In this document: piece by piece, positions 21,199 through 37,684 of the stretch | How positions within the stretch are numbered: position 1 is the stretch's first letter | Layout of the letters: every line of letters begins with the position of its first letter | DNA from: Dictyostelium firmibasis | Lineage: Eukaryota > Evosea > Eumycetozoa > Dictyosteliales > Dictyosteliaceae | Reading direction: 5' to 3' | NCBI GenBank assembly: GCA_036169595.1 | Contig: CM069765.1 | Coordinates: 2,045,001-2,109,000 of the forward strand | Length of the DNA: 64,000 nt | Program-made: the position numbers and the translations under genes | The notes under the pieces: generated by a model | Databases searched by the model: none | The model's input: only the letters and a program-made list of their open reading frames with translations | Told to the model about the DNA's origin: nothing

Positions 21199-21863
21199 AA
21201 TTATTTATAAGATACATACAAATAATCATATGAAGGTAGTTTAGCTGTTATATTTGTTACACCAGTACAACTATCTAAACTTAATATTTTTACAGTGAGT
21301 GGTAAATTATATAAAATATCATCATTTAGCGATGTGTCACTAAGATATCTATATTATATAATAATTGATATAAAAGTTAGGAAAGAAATAAAAAAAATAA
21401 AATAAAATAAAAATAAAAAAAAAATAATTGAAAAAAAAAAAAAAAATTAAAAAAATTAAATAAAAAAATTATAAAAAAAATAAAATAAAATGGTTTACAT
21501 TGATTTTAAATTTGGAAAACATGAAAATGAACTTGCAGAGATTACATTTTTTAATGGGTACATTTGAAATAAGTCTAATTTTGTTATAGTTTCGGTTGAG
21601 TCACATATTATATTTCCAGAATAAATACAATATTGAACTTGGCCGGTTGAATTTTTATATGTAAAAAAAGAGAGTCCAAGCTGAGTCGATAATGAGCTGA
21701 TGCAATTTGCTAATAATATAATTTATATTTAATAAAATCTCTTTAGGAATTATAAAAATAATTTTAGTAAATAATAACTACATTCTTCAAGTGAAATAGA
21801 ATTAGTGGTTCTTGAGCACAATAAAATTGTCACCAAAATGATGAAAATCTTTTGAATTATCAT
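17705..21863 (-). CDS. EGF-like/LRR-like type I membrane protein, tandem copy B
   Basis: Ten exons in the same layout as copy A: 21782-21863, 21499-21709, 21220-21348, 20932-21144, 20703-20849, 20330-20626, 20157-20255, 19989-20083, 18004-19914 and 17705-17928, giving 1135 residues. The start is MIIQKIFIILVTILLC, a signal peptide. The domains are as in copy A: LRR-like N-terminal half, IPT/TIG-like region, EGF-like Cys repeats, a transmembrane segment near the C-terminus. From exon 6 to the stop the two genes are nearly identical, introns included (one codon is missing in B). Exons 1-5 are clearly diverged. It probably shares the surface role of copy A, with different N-terminal specificity. 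Spacing between the copies is 547 bp and they have the same orientation. Confidence 0.85.
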
Positions 21864-22148
21864 TTTTTTCTCCAAAAAATAAAAAAATAAATAATTAAAT
21901 AAATAATTAAATAAATAAATAAATAAATAAATAAGTAATAAAAAAAATAAAATAAAATAAAATAAAAAAATATGAGGGGAAAAAAAAATGAAAAAAGAGA
22001 AAAAAATTATAAAATTCTGTAAAGTGACAATGCTGGGAATAATTAAATGAAAGATATTTAATGTTGAAAAAGATCCAACAAGATTATTTATCCTGTGAAG
22101 ATATTCACAAAATTGAAGACATTTTTTTTTTTAATAAAAAAATATAAA

Positions 22149-22169
22149 AATATCTTTTCCACCTTCGAA
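22149..22169 (-). promoter_or_regulatory. Conserved upstream motif of family copy B
   Basis: On the gene strand it reads TTCGAAGGTGG followed by AAAAGATATT, about 290 bp upstream of the ATG at 21863. It matches the motif upstream of copy A. The rest of 21864-22353 is A/T-rich and shows nothing else. Confidence 0.4.
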
Positions 22170-22353
22170 AAAAAAAACAAATCACAAACCTTAAAAAAAA
22201 AAAAAAAAAAATAAAATAAAATAAATTTTTAAAATTGCCCAAAAATTAACATTTGAGAAGGTTTTTATTTTACAAAAATTAAAGAGAAGAAAAAAAAAGA
22301 AAAAAAAAAATTATTTTAAAATTAAAAAAAAAAAATATTTTAAAATTAAAAAT

Positions 22354-26055
<3,702 letters not shown>

Positions 26056-26097
<42 letters not shown>

Positions 26098-26324
26098 CGA
26101 GTATATGGAATGTGTGAATATTATTCTATTTGAATATATTTATGTGTGTATTTTTTTTAATGAATGGTGAAAAAAAAAAAATAAAAAAATAAAATGGAAA
26201 AAAAAATATTAAAATTAAATTATATTGAATAATAATAATATTTGTGTGTTATGGGGATATGGGGTTCTTTGAATATCTTTGTTGTTGAGATAAAGATAAC
26301 AACAACCGTTTTCTTTTAATTAAT

Positions 26325-26361
<37 letters not shown>

Positions 26362-26880
26362 ATTTATTTTTTTAATTTATTTTTTTTTATTTTTTTATTT
26401 TATTTTTTTATTTTTATTTTTTTTTATTTTTTATTTTTTTTTTTATTTTTTTATTTTTTTTCTTTTCAGAATCATGGTGAACCCTTTTTGTTGATTATCT
26501 GTTGCTCTAATTTGTGATTGCAATATGATTACAATGATCTGAACAATAACTTAAATATAGAATACCTTGTCAATAACAACAATATATTGAGAATTTAAAA
26601 ATTAAAATTAAGAAAAATAAAATAAAATAAAATATTCGCTAATAATTTAAATGATTTCAATGAGAGTTTTTTTTTTTTTTTTATTTTATTTTGCACCAAA
26701 CAAACACACCCCTTTCATAATAATTCCAACAACCTCTTTTTTAATTTGATCCAATTTAAAAAAAAAAAAAACTTTTTTTTTTATTTTTATTTTTTTTATT
26801 TTTATTTTTTTTAAATTTTTTTTTTTTTTTAATTTCTTTTAATTTTTTCACTGAAGTGTATATATATTGAAAAAAATAAG
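26056..26880. other. Divergent promoter region between the Gln-rich gene and LSm1
   Basis: 825 bp of mostly T and A homopolymers with A/T-rich linkers and short CA-rich patches. It must hold the promoters of both divergent genes. I can see no specific site. Confidence 0.7.
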
Positions 26881-27514
26881 ATGAGTTCTGGTTTGGGTGA
26901 TGAAGTTGATAGTAAGCATTACATTTTAAAAATAAAAAACCACACACACACATACACGCACACGCACACACTCTCTGTGTTGTTTATTTTATTTATGAAA
27001 TAAATTCTAATAAAGTTTTATAATTAAAATAAACCAGAAAAATTAATTGTTGTCCTTAGAGATGGCAGAAAATTTATTGGTATAATGAGAACATTTGATC
27101 AATTCGCAAATATAGTATTACAAGATACAATTGAAAGAATTTATGTTGGTGATTGCTATAGTGATAAAAATCTTGGTCTTTTCTTTATTAGAGGTGATAA
27201 TGTTGTCATTTTAGGTGAAATTGTACGCCAAAAGGAATTTTATTTTTATTATTATCATTATTATTATTTCTATTTCGAAATTATTTTTTTTTATTTTCTT
27301 TTAATGATTTTAATTTATTAAACTTTTGTTAATTATATAGGATCCAGATAAAGAAGTACAAGAAAAGAAATTAAAAAAAGTTTCGTGGGAAGAAATCACA
27401 AAAGCAGCAGCATTAGAAAAAATAAAAAAAGAAGAAGAAGAACAATTAAAGAGAAGAGTTATGACCGAAAGCGGTCTTACTATAGATTCGATTTTGAATA
27501 TTGATGACTTTTAA
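26881..27514 (+). CDS. lsm1: LSm1, Sm-like protein of the LSm1-7 mRNA-decay complex
   Basis: Three exons, 26881-26911, 27038-27222 and 27341-27514, giving 129 residues. The joined N-terminus ([20 protein letters not shown]) matches the Sm1 motif of eukaryotic LSm1. The Sm2 motif follows ([17 protein letters not shown]), then the LSm1-type charged C-terminal helix ([14 protein letters not shown]). [15 protein letters not shown] is characteristic of LSm1 rather than other Lsm proteins. The complex binds oligoadenylated mRNA 3' ends and activates decapping in the cytoplasm. The second donor is GTACGC, weaker than the usual GTAAGT, but gives exact agreement with family sequences (GEI then DPDKE). 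The poly(A)-like run after the stop is genomic. Confidence 0.93.
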
Positions 27515-27529
27515 AAAAGAGATGAGAAG

Positions 27530-27565
<36 letters not shown>

Positions 27566-27776
27566 CCAAGCATGTATAAAGAACTCGATTTCAAGAAAAA
27601 CTCTTAATTATAACACCAACTTATAATACACCATAACTCCAAATATTTATATATATATATATAATTATAATAATATATAATTATAAATATAATAATAGTG
27701 AAAACCCCAAAATCCAAATCTTTTTTTTATTATAATATTTTCTTTTTTTTTTTTTTTTAATTTTTTTATCCAGCAA

Positions 27777-27915
<139 letters not shown>

Positions 27916-28000
27916 CTCCTCCTGACATACAATTTCACCTAAAATGATTACAATAAAGTTTTATTATTTTTTTTATGAACATTATTTTTTATTTATTCTT

Positions 28001-29838
28001 TTAATTTTGTCTACCCCTTTTAGATTCTTGCCTTCTTTGAGTTTTATAAGAAGGTTTAGGTGGGTTGGTTGAAAATTTTGGTTTTGTTGAAAGTAATTTT
28101 TTAGAATCTTGTTTATATTGTTCAATATGTTGATCTTTTTGGTCGATTTCAAAGAAATCATCGAAATCATCTTCATTGATATCCTTCAATTCCAAACCAT
28201 CAACACCTTCCCCTTGGAATCCAAATCCGTCATTATCATCTTCCTCATCCTCTTCATCATCATCCTCTTGGAGTTCAGTTTTTCTTCTTAGCATTTCAAA
28301 AGATGACTTTAGTGTACCACCGTATTGTTCTAAGATTTGACAACCACCTGTTTCTTCAATTATATCAATACTTGGATTTTGATTTAATTTAGAGTCAACT
28401 ATTTCAATTAACTCATTTGGTGTTGAACAGTTTAATAATTTATATAGATGATTATGATATTCACCCAAGATTTCAATGTTTGTACGTTTATTTGGAACCA
28501 CTAAGAATCTCCATGATTCCCATTTAAATTCGTCTGATAAACCTTCTAAAACAATCTTAGGAACTGATTTTTTGAAGGAGAAACGAATTAATGGGAAACC
28601 ATGGTTTCTCTTAAAATCTATTAATTTCAATTTATAAAAGTCTTCATAACCTTTATATCCTAAAATATCTTTACCTAACCATAATAAATATCGTTTAAGA
28701 TTTTCTTTTTTTCCAAAATATTCTTTATAAAATTGTCTTTTTTTTAAAAAAAATTAATATTGGAAGACACACAAATAATTAAAAAAAAAAAAAAAACTTA
28801 CTTTGATGGGGAATCGAATAACCATAATTTCCAATCATGTTGAGGGAAATATGTTTGAAAAATTTTTGGTAAGCTACCATCATGTTTATGAATTAAAGCT
28901 TGACCATAATTTGCAATGAAATCAGATATAGTAAGGTAATAACACGAATCCAAATTATTTTCATCACGTTTTGTTGTTTTAATTAACCAAAGGAGATATT
29001 TAACAACATTTTTATCAACATTCCAAAATGAAGGATTTAAAGTTGGGAATTTCCATAGTTCCCAGTTGTAAGCTGGGTAGATTGAAATCAACGCTTGAAC
29101 ATGATCATCACCATATAGTTTCAATAGTTCACTACCATGATTACGAGTGAAATCGCTTCTTTTGAAATTATACCATGTTGAAAATACCATAAAATTTATA
29201 TTTCGTGTAATGGTTGATAAATATTTTATATACATTAAATGATTTTGTTTGTTTTCAAAGAATAAAGCTGGGTTCTCCTTTAAACGCAAAATGTTGGCCT
29301 CTAACTTTTCATTACCTGTTTTATTTACTATACCTGCATACATTTTATCGAAACTATTGGATGTACGGTTTTTAACCTTGTAAATATTTTTGACTTCTTT
29401 ATCATTTTCTTTATCATAGTTATGATCAAAACCTGTTCCATCAGCACGTCGGGTAGTTCTAGAATTAAATATATCTGCTGGCCTTCTACCAATATATTCT
29501 ACAATTTTTTTTGGTTCCTCTTCATCCACAAATCTGTTTCTTAAAAACATTGCAGCTGCATTATCTTTATGTGGTTCTATTATATTATTATCATTAATGT
29601 AATTTGATAAAGTGTTTTCAGTTGGTAAAGTATATTCAAATTTATCTAGTTTCTTTTTTAATAATTTTCTTTCTTTGAGCTTTTGCTTGTCAGGATGTAA
29701 TCTCGTTCTTGAAAAATATGATTTTAAATAGTTTGGTGTTGTATTATTATTATTAACATTTTTAATTATTATATTATTAGTAAAACTCGATGAATTTATA
29801 ATTGATTTAAATTGACCTGAAATTAAAGATTTAATCAT
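28001..29838 (-). CDS. Predicted organellar protein with repeated NHG/WxxWxF domains
   Basis: Two exons, 28802-29838 and 28001-28736, joined in phase (SPSK then QFYKEYFG), giving 590 residues. The N-terminus is basic, Ser-rich and free of acidic residues for over 30 residues, like a mitochondrial presequence. Three clear repeats of about 60-85 residues have the pattern SDF..NHG..LL......AL..IYP...W.LWKF (roughly residues 205-262, 275-343 and 346-435), and a fourth degenerate one has TGGCQILEQYGGTL. This repeat type is found in fungi, algae and oomycetes in organelle-targeted proteins, but I do not know an established function. The C-terminus is acidic and then basic (RRQESKRGRQN). Confidence 0.75.
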
Positions 29839-29954
29839 TTTATGAATAAAAAGACGAAAAAAAAAATTAAAGGGGTTAATAAAAAAATAAAACTAAAAAA
29901 GTTTTTTTTTGTTTTTTAAATATCAGTTTTTAAAATTAAAAACTTTTTTTTTTC

Positions 29955-29988
<34 letters not shown>

Positions 29989-30050
29989 CAAATTCTATTT
30001 AATTAATATTTTTATTTTTTCAATTTAATTTAAAAACTGATATTATTGCC

Positions 30051-30083
<33 letters not shown>

Positions 30084-30200
30084 TATTATGGTAAAAATTA
30101 CCAATTTGGAATAATATTTTTTTTATTTTATTCATTTAAAAATATGAATTACAATAAAATTAAAATTTTTTATTTTTAAATAATTTTTTTTTTTTATTTT
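29839..30200. other. Spacer, homopolymer-rich
   Basis: T and A runs between two minus-strand genes, holding the promoter of the repeat-protein gene and the 3' flank of the kinase gene. Near 29920-30045 a short stretch occurs twice in opposite orientation (ATATCAGTTTTTAAAAT and TTAAAAACTGATAT). Nothing else seen. Confidence 0.65.
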
Positions 30201-32575
30201 TTATAGTTGAATTGATCTTCTTTTTAAATAATCTTTTTCAGGAGGTGACATATAAAGAAATCTTTGAGATTTTAAAAGAGTATCACCAATTTTTTCAAAG
30301 TAACGTTGAGAATTATATCTTCTAAGTTGTTTATAGAACAAAGGAGCACCCAATTGAGGTGAACCATTGACATCACTTGAAGTTGTAATCCAATCATGTA
30401 ATAGGACTTGTTGGGCAGTTAAACGTTTCTCTGGATCTGGGTTCAACATTTTTCTTATTAAATCCTTTGCAGACTCTGAAACATTATCCCAACCAACACT
30501 TGAATCGAAATTTAATTCACCCTTTATAATCAATCCCATTACGATCATATTGTTCTTTCCTTGAAATGGCGGATGACCACACAATAAAATATATAAAATT
30601 ATACCAGTTGACCAAATATCAACTGGATATGAATATCCCAATCTCTTTACCATTTCCGGTGCTTGAAATTCTGGTGTACCACAAACATCAATTAATTTTG
30701 ATACATTTGTATTATTATTATTATCTCCTGTATTACTACAACTACAATCATGATCAACATATGAAGCTAAACCAAAATCAATAATTTTTAAGATTGAACC
30801 TAATGATTTATCTCGGAATAGGATATTTTCAGGTTTAAGATCACGATGTACAATTTTATTTGAATGTAAGAAACCAACGGCTTGAATGACTTGTTTAATT
30901 ATTTTTCTAGCATGTTCTTCAGTATAGTTTGAAACGTTTTGATTGGTTGATGGATGATTCTTTTCCAATTGATATAAAAGCTCGCCACCTTGAAGTAACT
31001 CTGTAACTATGTAATAGTAACATTCGGTTTCAAAATGATCAATGATTTGAATTACATGTGGATGAAATGATTGTTTCAGTATGTTTACCTCTGTCTCCAC
31101 TTTCATGTCGGTATGTTGAGCGATCATTGTCACCAACGATTTATCGATGATTTTCATTGCATACTGTTTACCATTCTCTTTATTTATACATAGATAGACA
31201 TCACTGAATGTTCCACTACCCAATCTATCCATTATTTGATATTTATGATTCTCTTCCAAATATTTAATCTCCACTGATGATCTCTTTGAACTTGTTTCAC
31301 TTGGATAGGTTGGTTCAGTTTGTGGTGGTAATATTCCTGATGATTTTCTTAATAATTCATGTCTACTACCATTATTACTATTATTACTGTTTCTATTTAC
31401 ATTTTGTATTATTGGTGATGGTGGATTCATTGTGGTTGTTGTTGTTGATTTAAAGTTTTTGGGTGGCAAAGGTGGTGGTAATCTTTTTGGTGGTAATTGT
31501 AATGGTTTTAGTTCTTCTTCTTCTTCTTCTACAATAATTTGTTCAACTATTATATTATCCTCTTGATATTTATTTGTATTATAAAAGAAAGGATCTTTAT
31601 GTAATTGATCAGTTAATCTATCAAGTAGATTATTATTTATATAGGATAACTCTGTTAATGAATTATTATCAATTGGTGTTGATGATGGTTTTAATGATTC
31701 TTGTGATACTTCTAAATTTGTTGTTGTTGTTGTTGGGGTGTTTGTTATTACTGATGTTGTTGTTATTGAGTTTGGTGCTAAAGGTGGTAATGATGATGTT
31801 GGTTGATATTGTAGTTTATTTAAGGATGAAGTACTTGAATTTTGAGATTTTGAAAAACTGTTTCCTTTTGGTGGTAATGGAGGAGTTGATGATAATGATG
31901 AAGATGATGTTGATAAAGATTGAAGTGATTCAGTACTTGAATTTGGTGATCCTCCTTTTGATGATTTCTTTGATGATACTTTAATGTTATTATTACCGCT
32001 ATTGTTATTATTATTTAAATCTAAACTATTTGAACTTGATATTGAAGATGACCTCTTTTTACCACTATTGCTACTGCTACCACTTGAGGAACCTGTTAAA
32101 GATGATCTTAATGATTTAAATAATGCGTTACTAGATTTTGATTTTCTACCTTTAATAGGTTGTTGTGTTGTTGTAGTAGTGGTAGTTGTTGTAGTAGTTA
32201 AATTATTGTTTGAAGTATTTGGTGATATTGATAATGATGACGATGAATTTGTATTGGTTGATAAACTATTGGTAGATGATATTTGAGTTAAAGATTGTAT
32301 TGAACTATTATAGCTATTGTTTGGTGCGCATACCTGACTATCTATAATTGGTGATATAATCTTTAAATTTCTACTTGTATTGGTAATATTTAATGATCTT
32401 GACCTTGTTCTTGTAAAATGTATCGCTTTATTTGATTTATTAATATTATTATAAGAAACTATTGGTGTATCAGGTGGCGTAGTACTTGAAATTGAGAGTG
32501 TAGTTGAAAATTTTTTAAAATCTCCCAAACTTGTACTTTCAGTTATTTTATTATTACTATTATTACTATTATTAC

Positions 32576-32672
<97 letters not shown>

Positions 32673-33029
32673 TAAACTAGCCGATCCTGTTTTATAATTA
32701 ATTCCAATCCCTTCTTCTTGTTGATATAAGAAATGTATATTATTACTATTAGTTGTGTATCTACGTTCTTTCTTTATATTATCAATATTTGATTCTCTAT
32801 ATTAAAAAAAAAATAAAAAATGAAATAAAAAAAAAAATAAAAATAAATATAAAAAAAAATAAAAAATGTGTGTAAAATATCCATATTTTGGAAAAATAAT
32901 TAAAAATTGTGGTGAATAATTATTTTTTTAAATAAAAATTATTAAAAATTATTAGTTTTTGCATATTTTTATTTATCTTTTTCATATTAATAATTACCCA
33001 TTATCTTCTTTAGAAATTTGGTGTCCCAT
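30201..33029 (-). CDS. CAMK-type Ser/Thr protein kinase, probably N-myristoylated
   Basis: Two exons: a 32-base first exon, 32998-33029, and 30201-32796, giving 875 residues. The tiny first exon encodes [10 protein letters not shown], which fits the N-myristoylation rule (Gly2, Ser6). Then come a long Asn run from AAT codons (about 32560-32672), a long Ser/Thr/Asn-rich region with Pro clusters ([12 protein letters not shown]), and a C-terminal kinase domain (about 590-850). It has all key motifs: [43 protein letters not shown] and [19 protein letters not shown]. The sequence is closest in type to calcium/calmodulin-dependent kinases and phosphorylase-kinase-like enzymes. I see no calmodulin-binding helix after the domain. 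An internal TTG is not the start, because the frame continues upstream. Confidence 0.85.
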
Positions 33030-33103
33030 TTTTTTTAAAAAATGAAAAACAAAATCTTTTTTTAAAAAAGAAATAAAAATAAGTTAGAACAAATAATAAA
33101 ATA

Positions 33104-33148
<45 letters not shown>

Positions 33149-33287
33149 TTTGTCTAATTATTTGCACCCTTTGTCGCGATGTGTGTGATTGATGTTGGAT
33201 TTAAAAAAAAAAAAAAATAAAAAAAAAAAATAAAAATAAAAATAAAAAAATAAAAATAAAAATAAAAATAAAAAAAAAAAAATTTAG

Positions 33288-33323
<36 letters not shown>

Positions 33324-33464
33324 CAACAACAATTTCAAATAAACAATATTGTTTACCAAACACAAACACGGTTTATTTTTTTTGTCTTTTTCTCTTTCTT
33401 TTTCTTATATTTATTATTTTTAATTCCTCTCTTTTTTTTTTTTTTAATTTTAATTTTATGTCTA

Positions 33465-33502
<38 letters not shown>

Positions 33503-33998
33503 AAATATACAAACGTTAAAAAAAAAAAAAAAATAGTCTTTATATTTTTTTATTTTTTTATTTTTATTTTTATATTTTTATATTTTTTTTGAATAATTTA
33601 ATAAAAATAGTGTATAAAATTTTTTATTTTTTTTTATTATAATAATGGTAAAAAAAGATAATTTAGATGATCACACACAGGCACACACACATATATATTT
33701 ATACACATACATACATAAATATACACAGACAATTATTTATTTTTTTTTATTTTTTTAATGTAAAGATGTCCCCCAAAAAAAACCGTATAATACCAAAATT
33801 TTGAAAACTATTATTAGCAAATAAAATATTCAAAAAAAAAAGAAATTTTTCAAATTACTTTTTTGTAAATTTTTATTTTTTTTACCAACAAATATATATG
33901 TTTGTATTTGTTTTTTTTTAATTTTTTTTTTTTGATTTTTTTTGATAACAATAATATATTTTTGTTAACAATAATATTTTTAAATATTCTTATTATTT

Positions 33999-34039
<41 letters not shown>

Positions 34040-34094
34040 ATCCAAATTGTGGGTCTGATACACAACCTGTGCAATGTTATTTTATCTCCCAATA

Positions 34095-34129
<35 letters not shown>

Positions 34130-34869
34130 TTTTTGATTTTGATTTTGTTTTTTTTTTTTCTTTTTTTTTTTTTTTTGATTAATAAAAAAAGATACCATTG
34201 AATAGAATTTTGAAATATTTATTGAAGTGGAATCGATAAGGTTAAAAAAAAAAAAAAAAAAAAAAAAATTAAAATTAAAATTAAAATTATAAATAAAAAA
34301 TAAAAAAAAGATAAAAAAAAATACAAAATATTTTATTTTTTTATTTTTTTTTATTTTTTTTATTTTTTATACCCCACCAATATTTATTTATTCAATCATT
34401 CATGTCAAAAAAAAAGAAAAAAAAAAAATTAAATGAAAAAAAAAAAAAAAAACACATCAAAATTCAAATAATTGATTTTGTGAGAGTGATATGATAATCC
34501 ATTAATAGCAAACAATAAAAATATATTGCATTTATTACTTTTGTAGAAAAAAAAAAACCTATTTTTCTAATAATTTAACTATTATATGATTGAAATCGGA
34601 ATAAATTAATTAAATTATCACATTATTGTCATTTATTCCTTTTCAAGATAAAAACCTTTTTTTATAAAGGATAAATTACTTGAATCAAATTTCATTGAAA
34701 AAAAAAAAAATAGAAAAAAAAAAAATTTTAATTAAAAATTCAAAAAATTATTTATTTTTTTATTTTTTATTTTTTTAATTTCAATTTAATTTCAAATTTT
34801 TTGAAATTAAAAACACATCACACACACTTCAATATAACATAGAAGAGATAGAGAAAAGAGATTGAAAAA
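33030..34869. other. Long divergent intergenic region
   Basis: 1.84 kb of poly(T) and poly(A) runs with AAAAT and TTTTTA repeats, and a CACA/TACA patch at about 33671-33735. It separates the divergent kinase and reductase genes and must include both promoters. No RNA gene, ORF or mobile element was seen. Confidence 0.7.
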
Positions 34870-35757
34870 ATGATGTGGATTTATTTATCAGTTTTTTTAA
34901 TTCAGTTTATTGGATTTTTACATTCAGCATTTTTAATTAAATCTGAAAGATATTATGATGTATTTGGATGTGGTACATTTGTTTTGGTTGGATTATTATC
35001 ACTCTTCAAAAATTATTATTATGAAATTGAACATATTGGGGAGAGTGGATATGTTTATGGATTAAAACGTGCATTAGTAGTATCAGTATTCATTATTGTC
35101 TGGTCTGGTAGGTTATTGATTTTCCTTAACGATAGAATTAAAAAAAATAAAAAAGATAAACGTTTTGATAAAGTTCGTAATAATCCAAAAACTTTCTTCA
35201 TTTATTGGTTCATGCAATCTTTATGGATTAATTTTACAATCACTCCATTATTATTAGTAACTCATCAACATTTTTCAATTTCATTAAGGTAAAATATTTT
35301 AAATAATAAATGAGCCAAACATAAATAATCTATTAATTACTTTTTTTTTTCTTTTTTTTTTTTTATCATTAGTCTAATAGATTATATATTAATTTTAATG
35401 TGGAGTATATTTTTTACAATTGAATCAGTTGCAGATGGACAAAAGACACTATTTTTGAGTAAACCAGAGAATAAAGATAAATTTATAAATCAAGGACTAT
35501 GGAAAAAGCTTTGTCGTCATCCAAATTACTTCTCAGAGATAATGATGCATTGGATAATTTATTTCATTTGTTTTAGAGGGTTCAATAGCCATTGGTATCA
35601 ATTTATCTCTTTGATATCCCCATCATTTATTAGTTTTTTAATGTTAAAAATTTCAACTCCAATGATGGAGAAAATTGCAGACGAAAAATTTTCTGGGAAT
35701 CCTCAATATCAAACTTATAAAAAGTCTACCTATAAAATTATTCCACTCATTAATTAA
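34870..35757 (+). CDS. Steroid 5-alpha-reductase-family (DUF1295-type) membrane enzyme
   Basis: Two exons, 34870-35288 and 35373-35757, give 267 residues. Several hydrophobic spans are visible (MWIYLSVFLIQFIGFLHS, FGCGTFVLVGLLSLF, VVSVFIIVWSGRLL, FIYWFMQSLWINFTI, ILILMWSIFFTIESVADGQ). The C-terminal signature is typical of the family: GLWKKLCRHPNYFSEIMMHW, then a terminal segment ending ADEKFSGNPQYQTYKKST. Such proteins are NADPH-dependent reductases of steroid or fatty enone substrates, or methyltransferase-like relatives, in ER or other membranes. The substrate cannot be told from sequence. The start is the first of two adjacent ATG codons. Confidence 0.85.
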
Positions 35758-36110
35758 AAAAAAAATTATGGATTATTTTATAAAAAAATAAAGAAAAAAA
35801 TAAAAAAATTTATTATTTTTGTTCATAACATAAAAAAAGGAAGGAAATAAATAAAAAAACTGTTCTATCCTTGTGGAAATTTTTTTAATTTTTTAAAAAA
35901 AAAAAATGTCATTAATAAAATATAGTGTATCATCTTTTATTTATAAAAAAAAGTGTCAGGATTGGTAAATTTCAGAAATTTTTTTTTTTTAATTTTTTTT
36001 TTTTATTTTTTTTTTTTTTCCAAAAAATATTATTTTTTATTTTTTTTTATTTTTTTTTATTTTTTATTTTTTATTTTGAAGTCGAGTCAATAAACAACAC
36101 AAATTTTAAA
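35758..36110. other. Spacer before the acyl-CoA dehydrogenase gene
   Basis: A/T homopolymer DNA of 353 bp, including T-rich stretches typical of Dictyostelium promoters. The frame reading into 36111 from an upstream ATG crosses poly(T) and is not considered coding. Confidence 0.7.
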
Positions 36111-37452
36111 ATGTTTAGATCATTAAGCAAGTCAAGTAATATTTTAGGATTTATTACACGTTCATCAACCAATAAGAACATTATTTCACGTTCAATTTTT
36201 ACTGGTAAAGACATTAATGGATTTGATGAAACCCTATTACAATTACAAGATAGTGTTAGAGAATTCGCACAAAATGAATTGGCACCAATCGCTGCTGATG
36301 TCGATAAAAACAATTTATTCCCACATGAAATGTGGAAGAAAATGGGTGATTTAGGTTTATTAGGCATCACTGCACCATCTAAATATGGTGGTTTAGATTT
36401 AGGTTACACAGCTCATTGTATTGCAATGGAAGAGTTATCAAGAGCTTCAGCCTCTGTCGCTCTCTCCTATGGTGCTCATTCAAATCTTTGTATCAATCAA
36501 ATCACTAGAAATGCAAATGATGCTCAAAAAGATAAATATCTTCCAAAATTAATTAGTGGTGATTATGTTGGTGCTCTCGCTATGTCTGAACCAAATGCTG
36601 GTTCTGATGTTGTTTCAATGAAAACTAATGCTAAAAAAACTGGTATTTATTTATTTATTTATTTTTTTATTTATTTTTATTTATTTATTTATTTATTTAT
36701 TTGTATACTAATAATAAAATAATTAATTATTTCTAGAGGGTGGTTGGTTATTAAATGGTAATAAAATGTGGATCACAAATGGACCAGATGCAAATGTTTT
36801 AGTTGTTTATGCAAAGACAGATATTAATGCAGGTAGCAAAGGTATTACAGCATTTTTAATTGAAAAAGAGATGAAAGGTTTCTCTACAGGTCAAAAATTA
36901 GATAAACTTGGTATGAGAGGTAGCAACACATGTGAATTAATTTTTGAAGATTGTTTTGTACCAGATGAGAATGTATTAGGTGTTGTTGGTGGTGGTGTTA
37001 AAGTATTGATGAGTGGTTTAGACTATGAACGTTTAGTTTTATCTGCTGGTCCATTGGGTATTATGCAAGCATGTATGGATAATGTTGTTCCATATCTTCA
37101 TCAACGTGAACAATTCGGTAAACCAATTGGTGAATTCCAATTGATGCAAGGTAAAGTTGCTGATATGTACACATTATTAAATGCAAGTCGTTCATATGTT
37201 TACTCTGTTGCTAAATCCGCTGATGCCGGTTACACCTCTCGTAAAGATTGTGCTGCCGTCATTTTATACACTGCCGAAAATGCCACTCAAATGGCTTTAC
37301 AAGCCATTCAAACCTTGGGTGGTAATGGTTACATTAATGAATTCCCAACTGGTCGTTTACTTCGTGATGCTAAATTATATGAAATTGGTGCTGGTACAAG
37401 TGAAATTAGAAGAATGTTAATTGGTAGAGAATTATTTGCTGAAACCAAATAA
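36111..37452 (+). CDS. ivdA: Isovaleryl-CoA dehydrogenase, mitochondrial
   Basis: Two exons, 36111-36642 and 36737-37452, giving 415 residues, the usual length. The N-terminal 30 residues are a basic, Ser-rich mitochondrial presequence. The acyl-CoA dehydrogenase family motifs are all there: [41 protein letters not shown]-like [39 protein letters not shown] and the C-terminal [18 protein letters not shown]. The Glu in GLDYERLVL sits where isovaleryl-CoA dehydrogenases carry their catalytic base, which separates them from most other family members. The FAD enzyme oxidises isovaleryl-CoA to 3-methylcrotonyl-CoA in leucine breakdown and passes electrons to ETF. The start at 36111 gives the best presequence; an upstream in-frame ATG runs through poly(T). 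Confidence 0.93.
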
Positions 37453-37684
37453 GAAAAAGAATTATACTCTCTTTTCTTTTTTTTACTTTTTTCTCTTTTT
37501 TTTTATTATCATTTCAAAAAAAAAAATTAATATTTATTATATTTATTGAATTTGTAAAGATCTTTAATATTCCGAAAATAATATTATTAATTTTTTTATT
37601 ATCATTTAAAAAAAAAAAAAAAAAACAAATAAATTAACAAGTTAAATTTAATTTTTAAAATACATTTATACTATTTATTTATTT

